Positions 1 to 12,018 of a DNA stretch of 64,000 nt are shown here, in pieces. This stretch comes from Taxawa tesnikishii (nom. ined.) (Eukaryota > Ascomycota > Dothideomycetes > Dothideales): positions 372,001 through 436,000 of the forward strand of contig JAPDRO010000019.1 of assembly GCA_030247885.1 (NCBI GenBank). The letters run 5' to 3'. Position 1 is the stretch's first letter; each line of letters opens with the position of its first letter. The position numbers and the translations under genes were made by a program. The notes beneath the pieces are model-generated. The model was not told the origin of the DNA. It worked only from the letters and a program-made list of their open reading frames with translations, and searched no databases.

Positions 1-1
1 C

Positions 2-247
2 GGAGTGAGCGTGGGAGAGGAAGCCGAGGGCGATGTGCACGTCGAGACGGAGGGAGTGGTGCCCAAGTACATGTGGAAGATGCAGTTTGCATTGGGCAGT
101 GCAGGGAGGGGCACTAGGAACAATAAGCTCACTTGGAAGGGATTTTGGAGTTACAATCGCCTGACGGACGATTGGGGTGAGTTTGGGCTGAAGAATGATA
201 AAGCGTACTATTGGTCTAGAGTCAAGAGTTACGGCATGGGATACTGA
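2..247 (+). CDS. 3' end of an unrecognised protein gene (cut by window edge)
   Basis: An open frame enters from the left edge and stops at 245-247. It encodes about 81 C-terminal residues rich in aromatic and charged positions, ending KNDKAYYWSRVKSYGMGY. The composition (W, Y, K spread evenly, no low complexity) looks like a conserved folded domain, not a chance frame. I do not recognise the family and assign no function. No start codon or intron boundary can be set, because the 5' part lies outside the window. The next supported gene starts 2.6 kb downstream on the same strand. Confidence 0.5.
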   Translation, partial: GVSVGEEAEGDVHVETEGVVPKYMWKMQFALGSAGRGTRNNKLTWKGFWSYNRLTDDWGEFGLKNDKAYYWSRVKSYGMGY

Positions 248-2826
248 GCAAGGTGAATGGGACGACTGCTTTGCTTGGCTGACCTGTACGTTAGAGGGGT
301 GGCTGTATGGCAGGCAATAAGTTGCCATCATGGTTTCTCTGAATGCATGGCTTCCGAGAGTGTTCCTCTGCATTCGCCTCTTTGCAAACTCCTAGATACT
401 TTTCATCAGAAATATCAGCTAACATGGTGCAAACTGCCAAACGAACCGAGCGAGCAGCAATCGTTGCAGTTCGACGGTAACAAACCCAAGAAGGGCAGTC
501 CGACGCGGACCAGGAACAAGAGGAACGAGGCGATGAAAACCAGAAGCAGGAGAAGCAGTCCAACGAAGACTGGCGAAGGAACCAGTTTTCCAAAGGAAGC
601 GCGGAGAGCGTTGTCATGAAGAAAGGAAACAAGAACCCGGATCACCCAGAGACCGAGAAATGAAGCAATCGTGCAGCCCAGAACATCCTTTGCGCAGACA
701 GAGAGCGCGACATTCCACAAGACGAGACCCCTGAATTGGAGACGGGCGCAGTAGATGAGGCACTTCAACGTCTCAAGAGATTGGGGAAGAGCTGTGGAAA
801 AGGGTTCTAGTCAAGAGCAGGGGATAATGTTGTAAGAGGGGAGGCCGAAAGGCTTGGAGAGCAAAGCATTTGGGTGTGTTCATCCTCTGTCTGCAGCAGC
901 AACATGTCAATGAAACGTTGCTTTCTGGCTGAGGTAACCAGGATTGAGGGAAACATCCCGTCGCTCTTGCTGCGCAACGACGACCGTGATCCTGAAAACG
1001 TGTGAACAAGCGCCTTGTCGACTCCCAATCGTCTCTTGGTTATCGTCTTGCAGTAATTACCAAAATTTTGGCGTGTTGCACCAGAAGGGTGCTTCCTGGA
1101 AGGCGGCTAGACTGACCGCGTGGCAGACGTTCAGCGGACATAGGCATGTCTCAGTGGCTGCCGCCGTGGAACGTGAGTGTGCCGCCGGTTCCGGAAACAT
1201 GTGTGACAGGCGGGTGGTAAGCATTGCGCGTTCCTTTGGTTCGTTTCTGTGACTCTCCTTGGACTTTCTCCCCTTTCGGGACGTTTTGTTTCCTCTGGTT
1301 GAATTTTGCTTTATTGGTATGGGAGAAACATCGGGTCTAGACGACGCCTTCTCTAGAGAAGCCGGAGCGTTCTGAATCAGACCGAATGCTCACGTCGCGA
1401 CGAACCAACGGACATGTTGTCGCATCCGTAGAAACAGTGTTGAATTACACGCGCAAGCAGGAACGTTGGTTGAGCTTGCATGTATTGCGAACTTGGCAAC
1501 GATTCCGGATGTGTACGGACCAGTACAGGGTATTAAGTTACCATGGGAAGCAGACGTTTGAACTAGAACCGGACCTTATCTTGATCGAATAGCAACAACA
1601 AAAATTTCGGCATTGAACGTTGGAAAGCGTTTTGTGTACAGGCTGGTGATTGTGGTTGTCCCTCAAACGGACGCACATGACGCTCGTACTCCGGGGTGGG
1701 CATTGCGTGAAGCAGGTCTGAGGGTTTCTTTGATGAGGGTTATAACGGGAAGATGACAGCATGCTAGGCTCTCCGCTGCGCCTCAGGAGTGCTGGATATG
1801 AAGGGGGAACACAATCGATACGAAGTGAGTTGGTGTCACGAACGGGTGACTTGGCGCGCTCACGGAGACCTGCACACGTACTTGCAGGTCATCTCAGCAA
1901 CAGCATCGGGATGAAACTCGTCGGCGCGCACTGACTGGGCAACGACTCGAACTTGAGCGGGTGAACGCGCGGTCAGACTTAATGAGGACATGACAGTGGG
2001 TTCAGTCCAGCAAGAGACGGTCAGACACAAGAAGGGTGTTCGTATTCCAGAATCGGAACCACGTGAATCCAGACATGAAAGTCCGTAGCGTTTTGCTCGT
2101 GGGTTTCCACTCTCTTGCTGGAGTGAAATGGATGAGGTCTGGGCAATGCGTGGAGAAGCGGCAACGGCCAATGGCGGGCGCCGTGTTCCTGATGCACGCT
2201 CCACCGTAATTTCGGGTTACAAGGATGGCGCTCTTTAGCGCTTGTTTAGGCCGTGTTGAATGGACAGGGCGTCTCTTGTGTTTAATATACACCCATGCTT
2301 CTCCCAAACACGCTCCCTCTTTCTCTTTCATCCTCGTACACACAAAGGACACAGCCATCTTCGGTCGCGAAGACAGTCTATCGTTTATCCTGCGCTCGGG
2401 ACAGCCGCAACTCAATCACCACGCTCATTTCGGCACAAACATCGACTACACACAATTCAAACACTCATTGGACCTCCAACCAAGTCGACTCACATTCCTT
2501 AACCCGATTGAGCTGTCGCCTTAACAGAAAGACATTCCAACACTTGTTGTCACCGCCGGATTCTAGCTAGGGTCGGAAAACGTGAGTCTTTGTTCACTTC
2601 TTTCAATCGCCTGCCTCAATGCCCCTACGTACCTGACAAAGCGTGTCAACGCTCGCTCGAGGCTGTTCACTACTTGTCCGGAATTGATCGTAGCATACTG
2701 TTTTCCCTCCCTTGCACATCGAATACCTTGCACGATCAGCCAAGCTCAAGACCTCAAGCTAACACTGCTGGTCGGTATCAGTTGCTCCACCAGGACCTAT
2801 CCACCACCAACAACAACAAAACAAAA
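248..2826. other. Intergenic region, no gene recognised
   Basis: About 2.6 kb between the partial gene and the GH17 gene. Open frames here are short, overlap on opposite strands and have no recognisable domain or splice pattern. The last 500 bp are C/T-rich with CAACAACAACAAAACAAAA just before the GH17 start, typical of a fungal promoter and 5' leader. A long open frame in phase with the GH17 start begins at 2590, but it reads through this leader and is not needed. Confidence 0.5.
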
Positions 2827-4029
2827 ATGAAGACCGGTTTCGCTGTTGCCGCTCTTGCTGGCCTCGCCGTTGCGCAGCCAAACCCACACCGCCGTGGTCA
2901 CAGACACCTCCATGAGAAGCGTGACGTTGTCACCGAGGTCGATTATGTGACCGCTACTGCCCCATCCGTCGTCGTCTACGTCGACGAGAGCGGCAACCCT
3001 CTCTACACCTCTTACGCCGACGCCGCTACCTCGGTCGCTACCCAGGCCGCCGTGGTCGCCTCCTCCCCATCCGCCTACTCTGCACCAGCTGCATCCTCCG
3101 CAAAGGCCACCTCCGCTGCCGCTCCAGTTTCCTCTTCTGCTCCAGTGGCCTACTCCGCCTCCGCTTACTCCTCTCCGGCTGCTTCCTCTGCCGCCGCCTC
3201 CAGCGCTGCCCCGGCCTCCTCTTCCGCCGCTGCATCCTCCAGCTCTTCCTCTGCTGGCAGCGTCCCAAGCGGCTACGGTATCACCTACTCTCCATACAAC
3301 GCCGATGGTACTTGCAAGACCCAGGACCAGGTCTCCAGCGACTTCGAGAAGATCAGCGGTTACGACATGGTCCGTCTCTACGGCACTGACTGCAACCAAG
3401 TCTCCACCATCTACACTGCTGCCACGGCCAAGGGCATGAAGCTCTTCGCTGGTGTCTACGACATCACCCAGACTTCTTCCTCTATCCAGCAGATCATTGA
3501 CGTTGCCAACGGTGACTGGTCTGCCTTCCACACCATTGCCATTGGCAACGAGGGTGTCAACAACGGTCAGTACACCGTTGAGGCCGTCACCTCTGCCATT
3601 GGCACTGCTCGCTCCCTCCTTAAGGCTGCTGGCTACACTGGCCCTGTCGTTACCGTCGACACTTTCGTTGCCATGATCGCCAACCCAGCTCTCTGCCAGG
3701 CCTCTGACTACGCTGCCGCTAACGCCCATGCTTTCTTCGACGGTGGTGTCACCGCCCAGGATGCCGGCCCATGGCTCCTCGAGCAGATGCAGCGCGTCTC
3801 TTCCGCCTGCGGTGGCATGAACACCTGGATCACCGAGACCGGCTGGCCAACCCAGGGTAACAGCAACAACAAGGCTGTCCCATCTAAGGAGAACCAGGAC
3901 GCCGCCATCAGCTCCATTAAGGAGAACGTCTCCTCCAACGTCATCCTCTTCACCGCTTTCAACGATCTGTGGAAGTCCGACAACGCCGGCACCTACGGTT
4001 GCGAGAAGTACTGGGGCATGCTCTCTTAA
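2827..4029 (+). CDS. GH17 cell-wall beta-1,3-glucanase (BtgE/Scw-like), secreted
   Basis: Single exon, 400 aa. The ATG at 2827 follows an A-rich leader and starts a clear signal peptide (MKTGFAVAALAGLAVAQP), so I prefer it to the in-phase upstream ATG. A basic segment with a KR site (residues ~20-37) suggests propeptide processing. Residues ~70-150 are an Ala/Ser-rich, probably O-glycosylated linker, and ~155-400 are the glycoside hydrolase family 17 barrel. The expected catalytic residues are visible: IGNEG (acid/base Glu) and ITETGWPT (nucleophile Glu). Family members (yeast Scw4/Scw10/Scw11, Aspergillus BtgE) remodel beta-1,3-glucan at the cell wall. No frame break is present. Third positions are strongly C-biased, suggesting high expression. 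Confidence 0.93.
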   Translation: MKTGFAVAALAGLAVAQPNPHRRGHRHLHEKRDVVTEVDYVTATAPSVVVYVDESGNPLYTSYADAATSVATQAAVVASSPSAYSAPAASSAKATSAAAPVSSSAPVAYSASAYSSPAASSAAASSAAPASSSAAASSSSSSAGSVPSGYGITYSPYNADGTCKTQDQVSSDFEKISGYDMVRLYGTDCNQVSTIYTAATAKGMKLFAGVYDITQTSSSIQQIIDVANGDWSAFHTIAIGNEGVNNGQYTVEAVTSAIGTARSLLKAAGYTGPVVTVDTFVAMIANPALCQASDYAAANAHAFFDGGVTAQDAGPWLLEQMQRVSSACGGMNTWITETGWPTQGNSNNKAVPSKENQDAAISSIKENVSSNVILFTAFNDLWKSDNAGTYGCEKYWGMLS

Positions 4030-4872
4030 AGCATTTCTGGTTTCTGATGATATGACCCAATCTCCTGGTTGCTAGGCGTTCCTGATGTACAAAGGGCCCC
4101 GCGTTGGCCAGAGGAAGCCAAAAGCTTTTGGGTAGCGACGGAAATGACAATGGTGGAAATCTTGCACAAGGCGGCGTCCTCGATGCTATGGGGTTTCAAA
4201 TGGCTTTTTTATGCTTTTCGATATCCCGCTCATGATACCTTCTTCATGCTGTGGCGCCACGCGTACGCCTGGGATCGATGGGTGTATGGGCGGGTACCTA
4301 CACTTCTTTGTAGATATGTTGATCAATGATCAAAGAAACCTCTTGCAAACCGTGTTTCTATTCCTGTGTTGTTTCTCCTGTTTCAGCCGCTCGATGGCGC
4401 TTGGTTTCCTGCGCTTTGACGCAACACCAGACATTGCTCCGTGCCGTCGGCCTTCCTGTAGCTTCGCCTCGTGGGCCTGACATGAACCTTTTGCTCCTCT
4501 GTCGCTCAGTCTTCGCCGGGGACTCGGTGTTCCTGTCCCTGCCGGCTCACGCATTGATGCGACTGTAAACATGTGAGTATGACGTAGTGCTATGGTCAAT
4601 CTCCTCACAGTCGCAACCCCTCATCTAGTCGGTGTATACGAACGATCATGCCTAAGACGAACCAGCCTCCAAGAAGCAGATACCTACTTCTCCTCTCTGT
4701 GGCACCTTAGCTTAAAACAGCCAAAATAGCCAACCTAAGGCAATTTTCTCTAAGTAAATCTCTTCTCTATACCTTCCTCTCCGTCGTAGCAGCCATTACG
4801 GCTCCATCACTCATCCGTCTGCTACGCAGCTGGGCCTCTGCTGTACCATCAACCACTTCACGGGGTGTCAGC
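4030..4872. other. Intergenic: GH17 3' flank and PIMT promoter
   Basis: 843 bp with no supported gene. Short frames on both strands lack domains. The stretch just upstream of 4873 is C/T-rich, as usual for a promoter and leader. Confidence 0.4.
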
Positions 4873-5708
4873 ATGGCGTGGCGATCATCCGGAGCTACGA
4901 ACGAGGCATTGATCGAGAACCTGGCCCAGAATGGCTTGATCACCTCCGAGCGGGTCAAGAAAGCCATGTTAGGTGTACGTCTCATCTCTCCCTTTCCCTT
5001 GCACTCATACGAGCCGCCATTGCCTCACAATCGCTCTCCTTCGACGATTGCTGATGGAACGCCGCAGGTCGACCGCGCCCACTATGCACCGGCCGCGCCG
5101 TACCAAGACTCACCCCAACCCATCGGCTACTCCGCCACCATCTCTGCGCCGCACATGCACGCCAACGCCGCCGAATCGCTGCTCGACTTCCTCAGACCGG
5201 GCGCCAAGGTCCTGGACGTCGGGTCCGGATCCGGCTATCTGACGCACGTTCTGGCGGAGCTCGTCAAGCCTGGCGGGACGGTCGTCGGCATTGAGCATAT
5301 CCAGCCGTTGGTCGATCTGGCGACGAAGAACACCCGCAAGAGCGCCGAAGGGAGGGAATTGATGGATAATCTGGGCATTACGTACGTCAAGGGGATGGAC
5401 GGAAGGGGTGGACGGGGAAGGGTGGGGAGGAGGGGTACGATGCGATCCACGTGGGTGCAGCGGCGGTAGGGTTTCATCAGGAGTTGATTGATCAGTTGAA
5501 AGCACCTGGCAGGTCAGTACTGTATTTGCCTTGCGGAAGTGGTAAGGCGCAACGCGTGCTGACGCATTCGGTTAGGTTGTTCATGCCTGTGGAAGAGAAC
5601 TACATGCAGCATATCTATGTCATTGACAAGAAGAAAGACGGCACTGTCGAGAAGAAGAAGCTGTATGGTGTGCAGTATGTGCCGCTGACAGATGCACCGC
5701 CGGAGTGA
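4873..5708 (+). CDS. Protein-L-isoaspartate O-methyltransferase (PIMT)
   Basis: Three exons: 4873-4974, 5068-5512 and 5576-5708, with introns GTACGT..CAG and GTCAGT..TAG. The enzyme methylates isoaspartyl residues in damaged proteins using AdoMet. Visible motifs are the N-terminal KKAML..VDRAHY, the substrate-binding [13 protein letters not shown], the AdoMet motif [12 protein letters not shown], acidic [16 protein letters not shown], and the C-terminal GVQYVPLTD. The frame breaks in exon 2 between ITYVKG and DGRKGW. The assembled sequence has four G at 5391-5394 and five would restore it, giving 226 aa, which is the family length. I read this as a sequence error. Product call is certain; the break is inferred from conservation. 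Confidence 0.92.
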
Positions 5709-6589
5709 AGAGCTCTGGACTTGAAATAGTGCATTTGCCGCGCTTGCGGGGACCACACCATACGATGCTGCGCTGCTGGGGACATGATTGTTCAAGAATG
5801 CAAGTGCTTTACGCAGTCCTTCTCCAAGCAAACGAGGAGAGCGGTGCAGCGATAGCTTCTTTGGCTTGATTGTCGTTACCTACAGCATACGAAAATCACG
5901 GATTACGAGGAATGATGTTCCTTGTTTAGCAGAACCAAGTATCACGATCCCAAAGACTGGTGCTCCCAAATGCAGTGCGATATCGTTGGACAGAGAGTCC
6001 TACACATCTCGAAGTGAAAAAGGTTTGTAGCAATTGTCTAGCAAACCAGCCCACGGAAGATAGATGTCCTGTGGTAGGCCGTGTAGAAAATCGATCGAGT
6101 AGTTGCTCATCGATCCGCTAGCTGGACAGACATCCCGTCGTTGCAGCCCGGTCGCCTTGCTATAGACCAAGCGTGTGATGCAGCAGCAGCAGCAGCAGCA
6201 GACTTGCGTCCAGGGAAAGCTCACGGGGAAAGGAGAGTAGAGAGAGAGGGATATAGGGGAGAAAGGAGTAGGGAAAGAAGAGAGCAAGGGAAGAAAGAAC
6301 AGTCAAAGAAAAGAGCAACATAAGATACGAGGATAAAGAGCCGAAAAGAAATACAGGCGGCCCACTGCAGGCGTTCTATGTGAATGTTTTTGCATGCCAC
6401 CGCTATGCCTGGTCTTCTTACAGAACCTGAAACGCTTTCCGTATCCAGCGGCACGCGCTGGATTTGAAAAAAAAAGGTAGATGGGTCGAAATCTTGCCGC
6501 AACCACCACAGCACCCATACCCGCTCTTGAACTCCTGTACGCCGTTTCCCATGCGCCGTTGTAGTGACTTCCTCTCATCGTACAACTGC
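5709..6589. other. Convergent intergenic region with purine tract
   Basis: 880 bp between the ends of the methyltransferase (+) and GAR1 (-). It contains a (CAG)7 run at 6181-6201 followed by about 130 bp of nearly pure A/G on the plus strand (6210-6345). No gene recognised. Confidence 0.5.
6181..6201 (+). repeat. (CAG)7 trinucleotide repeat
   Basis: Seven uninterrupted CAG units in non-coding sequence, directly followed by a long polypurine stretch (to about 6345). Likely length-polymorphic. No coding role seen. Confidence 0.9.
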
Positions 6590-7331
6590 TTAGAAGCCGC
6601 GTCCTCTTCCCCTTCCGCCTCCTCTTGGCGCACCGCCCCTACCACCAAAGCTGCTGCCACCTCTTCCGCCGAAACCTCCCCGTCCACCACCTCGTCCACC
6701 CCGGTCACCAAAGCCTCCACGGCCTCTTGGTGCACCTCTGCCTCTCGGTGCACCTCCGCGACCGCCACGAGCTCCACCTCTCGCTCCACCTGCGCGCTTG
6801 ACCTTTGGCGCACCTGGCAATGGCTTTGGCTTTGGCAGGAACCTATTCCCTATCAGCAACAGCATTCACCTATTGTCGGATCACAACAACTGACTTTTCG
6901 AGCGGCAGGAGCTTGTCTCCCCAATGTAGAACTTGTCACCCGGCTTGAAGCTGGCAGCGACGATTCCTTCTTGAGGCTTGATGGTGAAGTAGACCTGGTT
7001 CAGCGGGCCAAGGATCTCATCAACCTTTCCGATAGCGGTCTTGTTCTCGAGGTAGATAGGGGCGTTGAAGTAAGGAATCTTGGTGTTGATGGACTCGCAG
7101 ACCATCTCGCCCTCAGTCGCGTGCATGAACGTGCCCATCTCCAGGACTTGGTCTGGTGGACCGTACGATTGTTGGAAACCACCACGACCGCCGCGGCCAC
7201 CACCAAAACCTGAGAGTGTTATCAGTCCTGGCGCATTCGAACTGCTATGTATCCTGCACACCTCCACGGTTGGCTCCAGTTCCAAATCCTCCACCACGTC
7301 CTCCTCCTCGTCCTCCACCACGGAATGACAT
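6590..7331 (-). CDS. GAR1: H/ACA snoRNP core protein GAR1
   Basis: Three exons on the minus strand: 7331-7262, 7209-6896 and 6843-6590; 212 aa once one frame break is allowed for. GAR1 is a core subunit of H/ACA box snoRNPs, which guide rRNA pseudouridylation in the nucleolus. An N-terminal Gly/Arg-rich arm ([10 protein letters not shown]...) is followed by the conserved core ([55 protein letters not shown]) and a long C-terminal RGG tail. Gly/Arg arms flank the core as in yeast GAR1. The frame breaks after KFYIG: four C (plus strand) at 6919-6922 where five are needed for [10 protein letters not shown]. Head to head with the threonyl-tRNA synthetase. Confidence 0.93.
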
Positions 7332-7611
7332 GTTGTTCGACCGACGCTCCGGCTTTTGTTCTAGAAGTTTTTACTCAAGAGCAAGGCTCTCTCCAGGCAG
7401 TTCGCGAGGTCGGCGCAATCGCAGCGGTGTGCGGAATAGCAGTTGCAGAAGTTCGTTTGAGCTTTGGTCGAAGCTTGCCGGAAGCCGCGAACATTTTCTT
7501 GAAGCGCTTCCACGCATGTATATTCCGAAGATTAACCGAACTATAACAACTTTCTGGGGTCTTTGTGAGCGACGAGTCACACATGCAGGGTGCAGCAGCA
7601 ACAGCAGCTGA
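7332..7611. promoter_or_regulatory. Divergent promoter, GAR1 / threonyl-tRNA synthetase
   Basis: 280 bp separate the start codons of two genes of translation (rRNA modification and tRNA charging) transcribed away from each other. A shared regulatory region is the simplest reading. I cannot name individual binding sites with confidence. Confidence 0.55.
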
Positions 7612-10141
7612 ATGCTGGTACGATCATTCCACCGTCTACGCTCGACTCATTCAATTCACTCATCCCCCTTTCGACTCATCCCTTTTCAGCCCCCAAAATC
7701 CAGAGCGACATATAACCCCTCCTTACGGCACTTCTCAGCTTCAACCACTGTATACAACATTATGGATAGCGTTAAGGAAGCTATTGACGGCGCCGCCGAG
7801 GCTGTCAAGAACATGACTGTCCAGGACAAGGCCCAAAAGCCACAGAAGCAAGCAAAGAAGGAGAAGAAAAAGGGCGGTGAAGAGGCAGATGGACGCCCAT
7901 TGGAGCTTACACCCCCACCAAGCTACATTGACGACCGGAACAAGATCTTCGACCGCGTAAAGAAAGAGTACGACGAATGGGTCGCTCAGCAGCCACGCGA
8001 GGACATCAACATCACATTGGCCAGTGGAGACGTGCGGATAGGCAAGTCATGGGAGACCTCGCCGGGACAGATCGCCAGGGATATCAGCAAGTCGCTGTTC
8101 GAGCGTACTGTGATCTCAAGGGTCGACGGAGAGCTGTGGGACCTGGAACGTCCGCTGGAGAAGAGCTGCAGGTTGGAGCTCCTCGACTTCGAGCACCCGG
8201 AGGGAAAGAAGGTGTTCTGGCACTCGAGCGCACACGTTCTGGGAGAGGCTTGCGAGAGGAGATTCGGCTGCAGCCTGTGCATTGGACCGCCAGTTGAGGA
8301 TGGTTTTTACTACGAGATGGCTCTGCCAGAGCAAGGCGTTGTGCAGACCACAGACTACAAGCCGCTCGAGAAGATTGCGGACAAGATCTTCAAGGAGAAG
8401 CAGCCATTCGAACGTCTTACTCTGAAGAAGGAGGACTTGCTGGAGATGTTCAAGTACAACAAGTACAAGCAGCACATCATCCAGGACAAGATCCCGGACG
8501 GCACCAGCACCACCGTGTACCGCTGCGGACCCCTCATTGACTTGTGCAGAGGTCCTCACGTGCCACACACGGGCAGGATAAAGACCTTCCAGATCATGAA
8601 GAACTCTGCTTCGTATTTCCTCGGTGACGCCAAGAACGACTCCCTGCAGCGCATTTACGGTGTGTCCTTCCCAGACAAAGCCCAGATGGCGGAACACTTG
8701 AAGTACCTTGAGGAGGCTGCCAAGCGCGATCACCGCAAGATTGGTAAGGAGCAAGAACTCTTCATGTTCCACGACATGTCTCCTGGGTCGGCTTTCTTCC
8801 TTCCTCACGGCATGATCATCTACAACGCACTCCAAGCCTTCCTCAGGAACGAATACTGGAAGCGTGGCTACCAGGAGGTCATGTCGCCAAATATGTACAA
8901 CTCGGCGCTCTGGAAGCAGTCGGGTCACTGGGCGCATTACAAGGATGATATGTTCACTTTTGAGGTAGAGAAGGACCAGTGGGCGTTGAAGCCCATGAAC
9001 TGCCCTGGCCACTGCTTGATCTTCGGCAACAGGGAGCGCAGTTACAGAGAGCTACCAATCCGTATGGCTGACTTTGGTGTTCTGCACCGTAACGAGGCCT
9101 CGGGCGCTCTCACTGGTTTGACCAGAGTGCGGAGGTTTCAGCAGGACGACACCCATATCTTCTGCACCGAGGACCAGGTATGTGTTGCTGCTTGTTGCCT
9201 GTTCACCCTGCTTTGCTGACAGTGATCTCAGGTCGAGCAAGAAATCTCCGGCCTCTTTGACTTCCTCCGCGCCGTGTACGGCAAGTTTGGCTTCACCTTC
9301 AAGATGAAGCTGTCCACCCGTCCGGAGGGCCACCTCGGTGACATCGCCACCTGGGACAAGGCCGAAGCCCAGCTCACCAAGGCGCTCGACAAATTCGTTG
9401 CTGAGGGGGTACCCCATGGGAGCTGAACCCAGGCGACGGAGCCTTCTACGGCCCCAAGATCGATATCACCATCCAAGACGCACTGAAGCGCGAGTTCCAG
9501 TGCGCGACCATTCAACTCGACTTCCAGCTGCCCCAACAATTCAACCTTGAATTCCGCAGTGCCGAAGCGGCCGAGGCCAAGGCTGCGGATCCCGCCGAGA
9601 GCAAGGAGAAGGCCGAGAAGCATGAAATCCCCTCTGCGCCTCCAGCGGAGCCCGACAGCGCCGCCGTGCCCAAGGGCGAGGGCCACTACCGCCGCGAACT
9701 GACACCCGGCTGCCAACGCCCCGTCATGATCCATCGCGCCATCTACGGTTCCTTCGAGCGCTTCATCGCCATCCTGACCGAGCACTTCGCCGGCAAGTGG
9801 CCCTTCTGGATCTCCCCCGCCAAGTGCTGATCGTGCCCGTGATGCCGTCGGCCAACGACTACGTGCTCGAGGTGCAGAGCATTCTGCGCGAGAAGGGCAT
9901 GCACGCCGACGTCGACATTACTGGCAACACCATGCAGAAGAAGATCCGCACTGGTCAGCTAGCGCAGTACAACTTCATTTTCGTGCTGGGTGCCCAGGAG
10001 AAGGAGAGCAGGACCGTCAACATCAGGAACAGGGATGACCCGTCCACCCAGAAGATGGGTGAGCTGGTGCCGTTGGCGGATGCGGTTGCCAAGTTGGAGA
10101 AGTTGAGGGATGAGCGGAGGCTCAAGAGCGAGATGCTGTAG
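7612..10141 (+). CDS. Threonyl-tRNA synthetase, possibly dual-targeted (cytosol + mitochondrion)
   Basis: Exons 7612-9177 and 9232-10141, intron GTATGT..CAG. The enzyme charges tRNA-Thr. In order: TGS-like domain ([13 protein letters not shown]), editing domain with [10 protein letters not shown], class II catalytic core (motif 2 [20 protein letters not shown]), C-terminal anticodon domain ([10 protein letters not shown]..). Two in-phase starts exist. ATG 7762 begins [10 protein letters not shown], which suits the cytosolic form. ATG 7612 adds 50 residues with many R/S/H/T and no acidic residue ([20 protein letters not shown]), which looks like a mitochondrial presequence. Two frame breaks lie in the 3' part, each one base short in a run: G5 at 9415-9419 (needs 6, before [19 protein letters not shown]) and C5 at 9814-9818 (needs 6, [12 protein letters not shown]). 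Confidence 0.93.
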
Positions 10142-11106
10142 AGGTAGACCATAGGGATGGAGTTTGGCTGGCTGGGGCCGGGGGTGATGATGGAGCTGGA
10201 GCGATGGAGCCGGTGTAGTATAGCAAGCCTACCTGATATTATGAGAGCACAGACGTCCAAGACATGCTCAGTGAGCTACTACTCTTTCGTGTTGATGATC
10301 GAAGACGAATAGCTGGAGTAAAGTGCAGGTGGATTTGACACAAGACGTCAATAAAAATAGAAGAAAGTCGAAGAAAGGCGAACAAAACCCCAAGCGAAAT
10401 ATCTGAGTTGTTGAAGGGGAGACGACAAGGTCATCGGTGAGTCAGGAGTTATGTGGGATCCCCTTGGGACGTTGACCATGCTGTGGAAGCGGCTGCGAAG
10501 AAGGCGCCTAAAGTGTTTGTGTTTTGGATGGAGATATGGACGGTAGGAAACATAGTGAAAGACAGGTCACGTTTCATCATCCCTCGTTTCCAATTGTTCG
10601 AGTGTAGACGACCGTGCAGTAAACATACTCATCGACGTGCAACGAGTTGGGTGACCCGATAGAAACATGGGTGCTGTCAAATGCTGCGAAATCACAGACT
10701 GAACTCCCAATTTGATGGTGGATCCTGACATTCCTCTAATTGTCAGCTGGAAAATCAAGGGCTTGGAGCATAGCATGCCCTCAACTGTATAGGCGTATGA
10801 AGTCAAAACCGTTCATTGTCACTTCCGATGCGCGTGGCAGTGTCCCTCATTGTGGCTCATCCTGCTTGGCAAAACGCGGGTCCGAAGTGACGTCGTTTCC
10901 GCTCCAGGAAACCTGTATGCCGCATGCGCTTGGAACGGAACAAAACATCTATCCTACGCCCTGTCTTTCTGCCGCAACAACGCTCCTCAGCTACTGTCCT
11001 ATTCTCCTTGAAAACACCGCGAAACGACACTCCGGCTGTACTACACACCATCAGAGAACCTGCGTCCACACTCAACAAACCAACACCACCAAAGATCTAG
11101 CGGATC
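10142..11106. other. Intergenic region, no gene recognised
   Basis: 965 bp between two same-strand genes. Short overlapping frames only, without domains. Presumed 3' flank of the synthetase and promoter of the phosphatidylserine synthase gene. Confidence 0.4.
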
Positions 11107-12018
11107 ATGTCCCGTAGATCGAACATGCCAAACGGAGCGGACAAGCAGGTCTCCGAGGCCGTCTCAGAGCCCTGTACAGTCACTTCTACCCTCATCTGTC
11201 GGCCGAATGCTGACGGTTCCCAGCCAAGGACAAGCAGAAGCGCATCCTTGCGCAAGACAACAGCCACTTCTCCATGATCCGCGCGCTGCACCTGGCAGAT
11301 GTCATCACTCTAGGCAACGGTAGGTGATACTATTTCCTTGGTGGCATCCGGCGTCACATGGAACATGAATGTGCTGAGACGGAAATACAGGCTTCTGCGG
11401 TGTCATGTCCATCTTTTCTTGCATGCGCTACTGCCTTGGCTCGCCCAACGACTACTCGAATCTCTGGGCCGCACTCGCCTTCATGCCATTCGGGCTGTTC
11501 TTTGACTTCATGGACGGAAAGGTCGCGAGATGGAGGAAGAAGAGCTCGTTGATGGGTGCGGAATTGGATTCCCTGGCTGACTTGGTATGTTTGTCCATAC
11601 CGCATACAGTACAAGAAAACGGGAAAGTCTCTAATGGGCGGGAAAACAGATCTCTTTCGGCGTCTCTCCCGCATCAGCAGCCTTCGCCGTCGGCATGCGC
11701 ACGCCTCTGGACCACCTGCTACTGTCGTTCTTCGTCCTCTGCGGCCTCTCGCGTCTTGCACGCTTCAACGTCACCGCGGACGCCGTTCCTCATGATGCCA
11801 GCGGCAAGGCTGCTTACTTTGAAGGCACTCCAATTCCAACCTCGCTCTCTATCGCGGCGCTGATGGCCTTCTGGGTCTCAAAGGGTTGGATCTTGGACAA
11901 CATCCCTCTCGGCGTGGTAGGAAAGGGAAGCTTGTTTGAGTTCCACCCGGTCGTGCTGATCTTCGTGCTCCACGGCTGTTTGATGGTTAGTAAGACCATG
12001 CATGTGCCCAAGCCCTAA
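11107..12018 (+). CDS. CHO1: CDP-diacylglycerol-serine O-phosphatidyltransferase (phosphatidylserine synthase)
   Basis: Four exons, 11107-11173, 11224-11319, 11391-11584 and 11650-12018, total 241 aa with exact phase. This integral ER membrane enzyme makes phosphatidylserine from CDP-diacylglycerol and L-serine. The CDP-alcohol phosphotransferase signature DG(x)2AR(x)8G(x)3D(x)3D is visible as [23 protein letters not shown], running across the end of exon 3. Hydrophobic segments include [33 protein letters not shown] and [18 protein letters not shown]. The C terminus [11 protein letters not shown] is typical of fungal CHO1. No frame break. Confidence 0.93.

Noticed and set aside
2797-3729. 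310-codon Gly/Val-rich frame on the minus strand
   Set aside because: Fully antisense to the GH17 gene. Composition is the mirror of its C-rich third positions. No motif.
8116-9012. 298-codon minus-strand frame
   Set aside because: Antisense to the conserved catalytic region of threonyl-tRNA synthetase.
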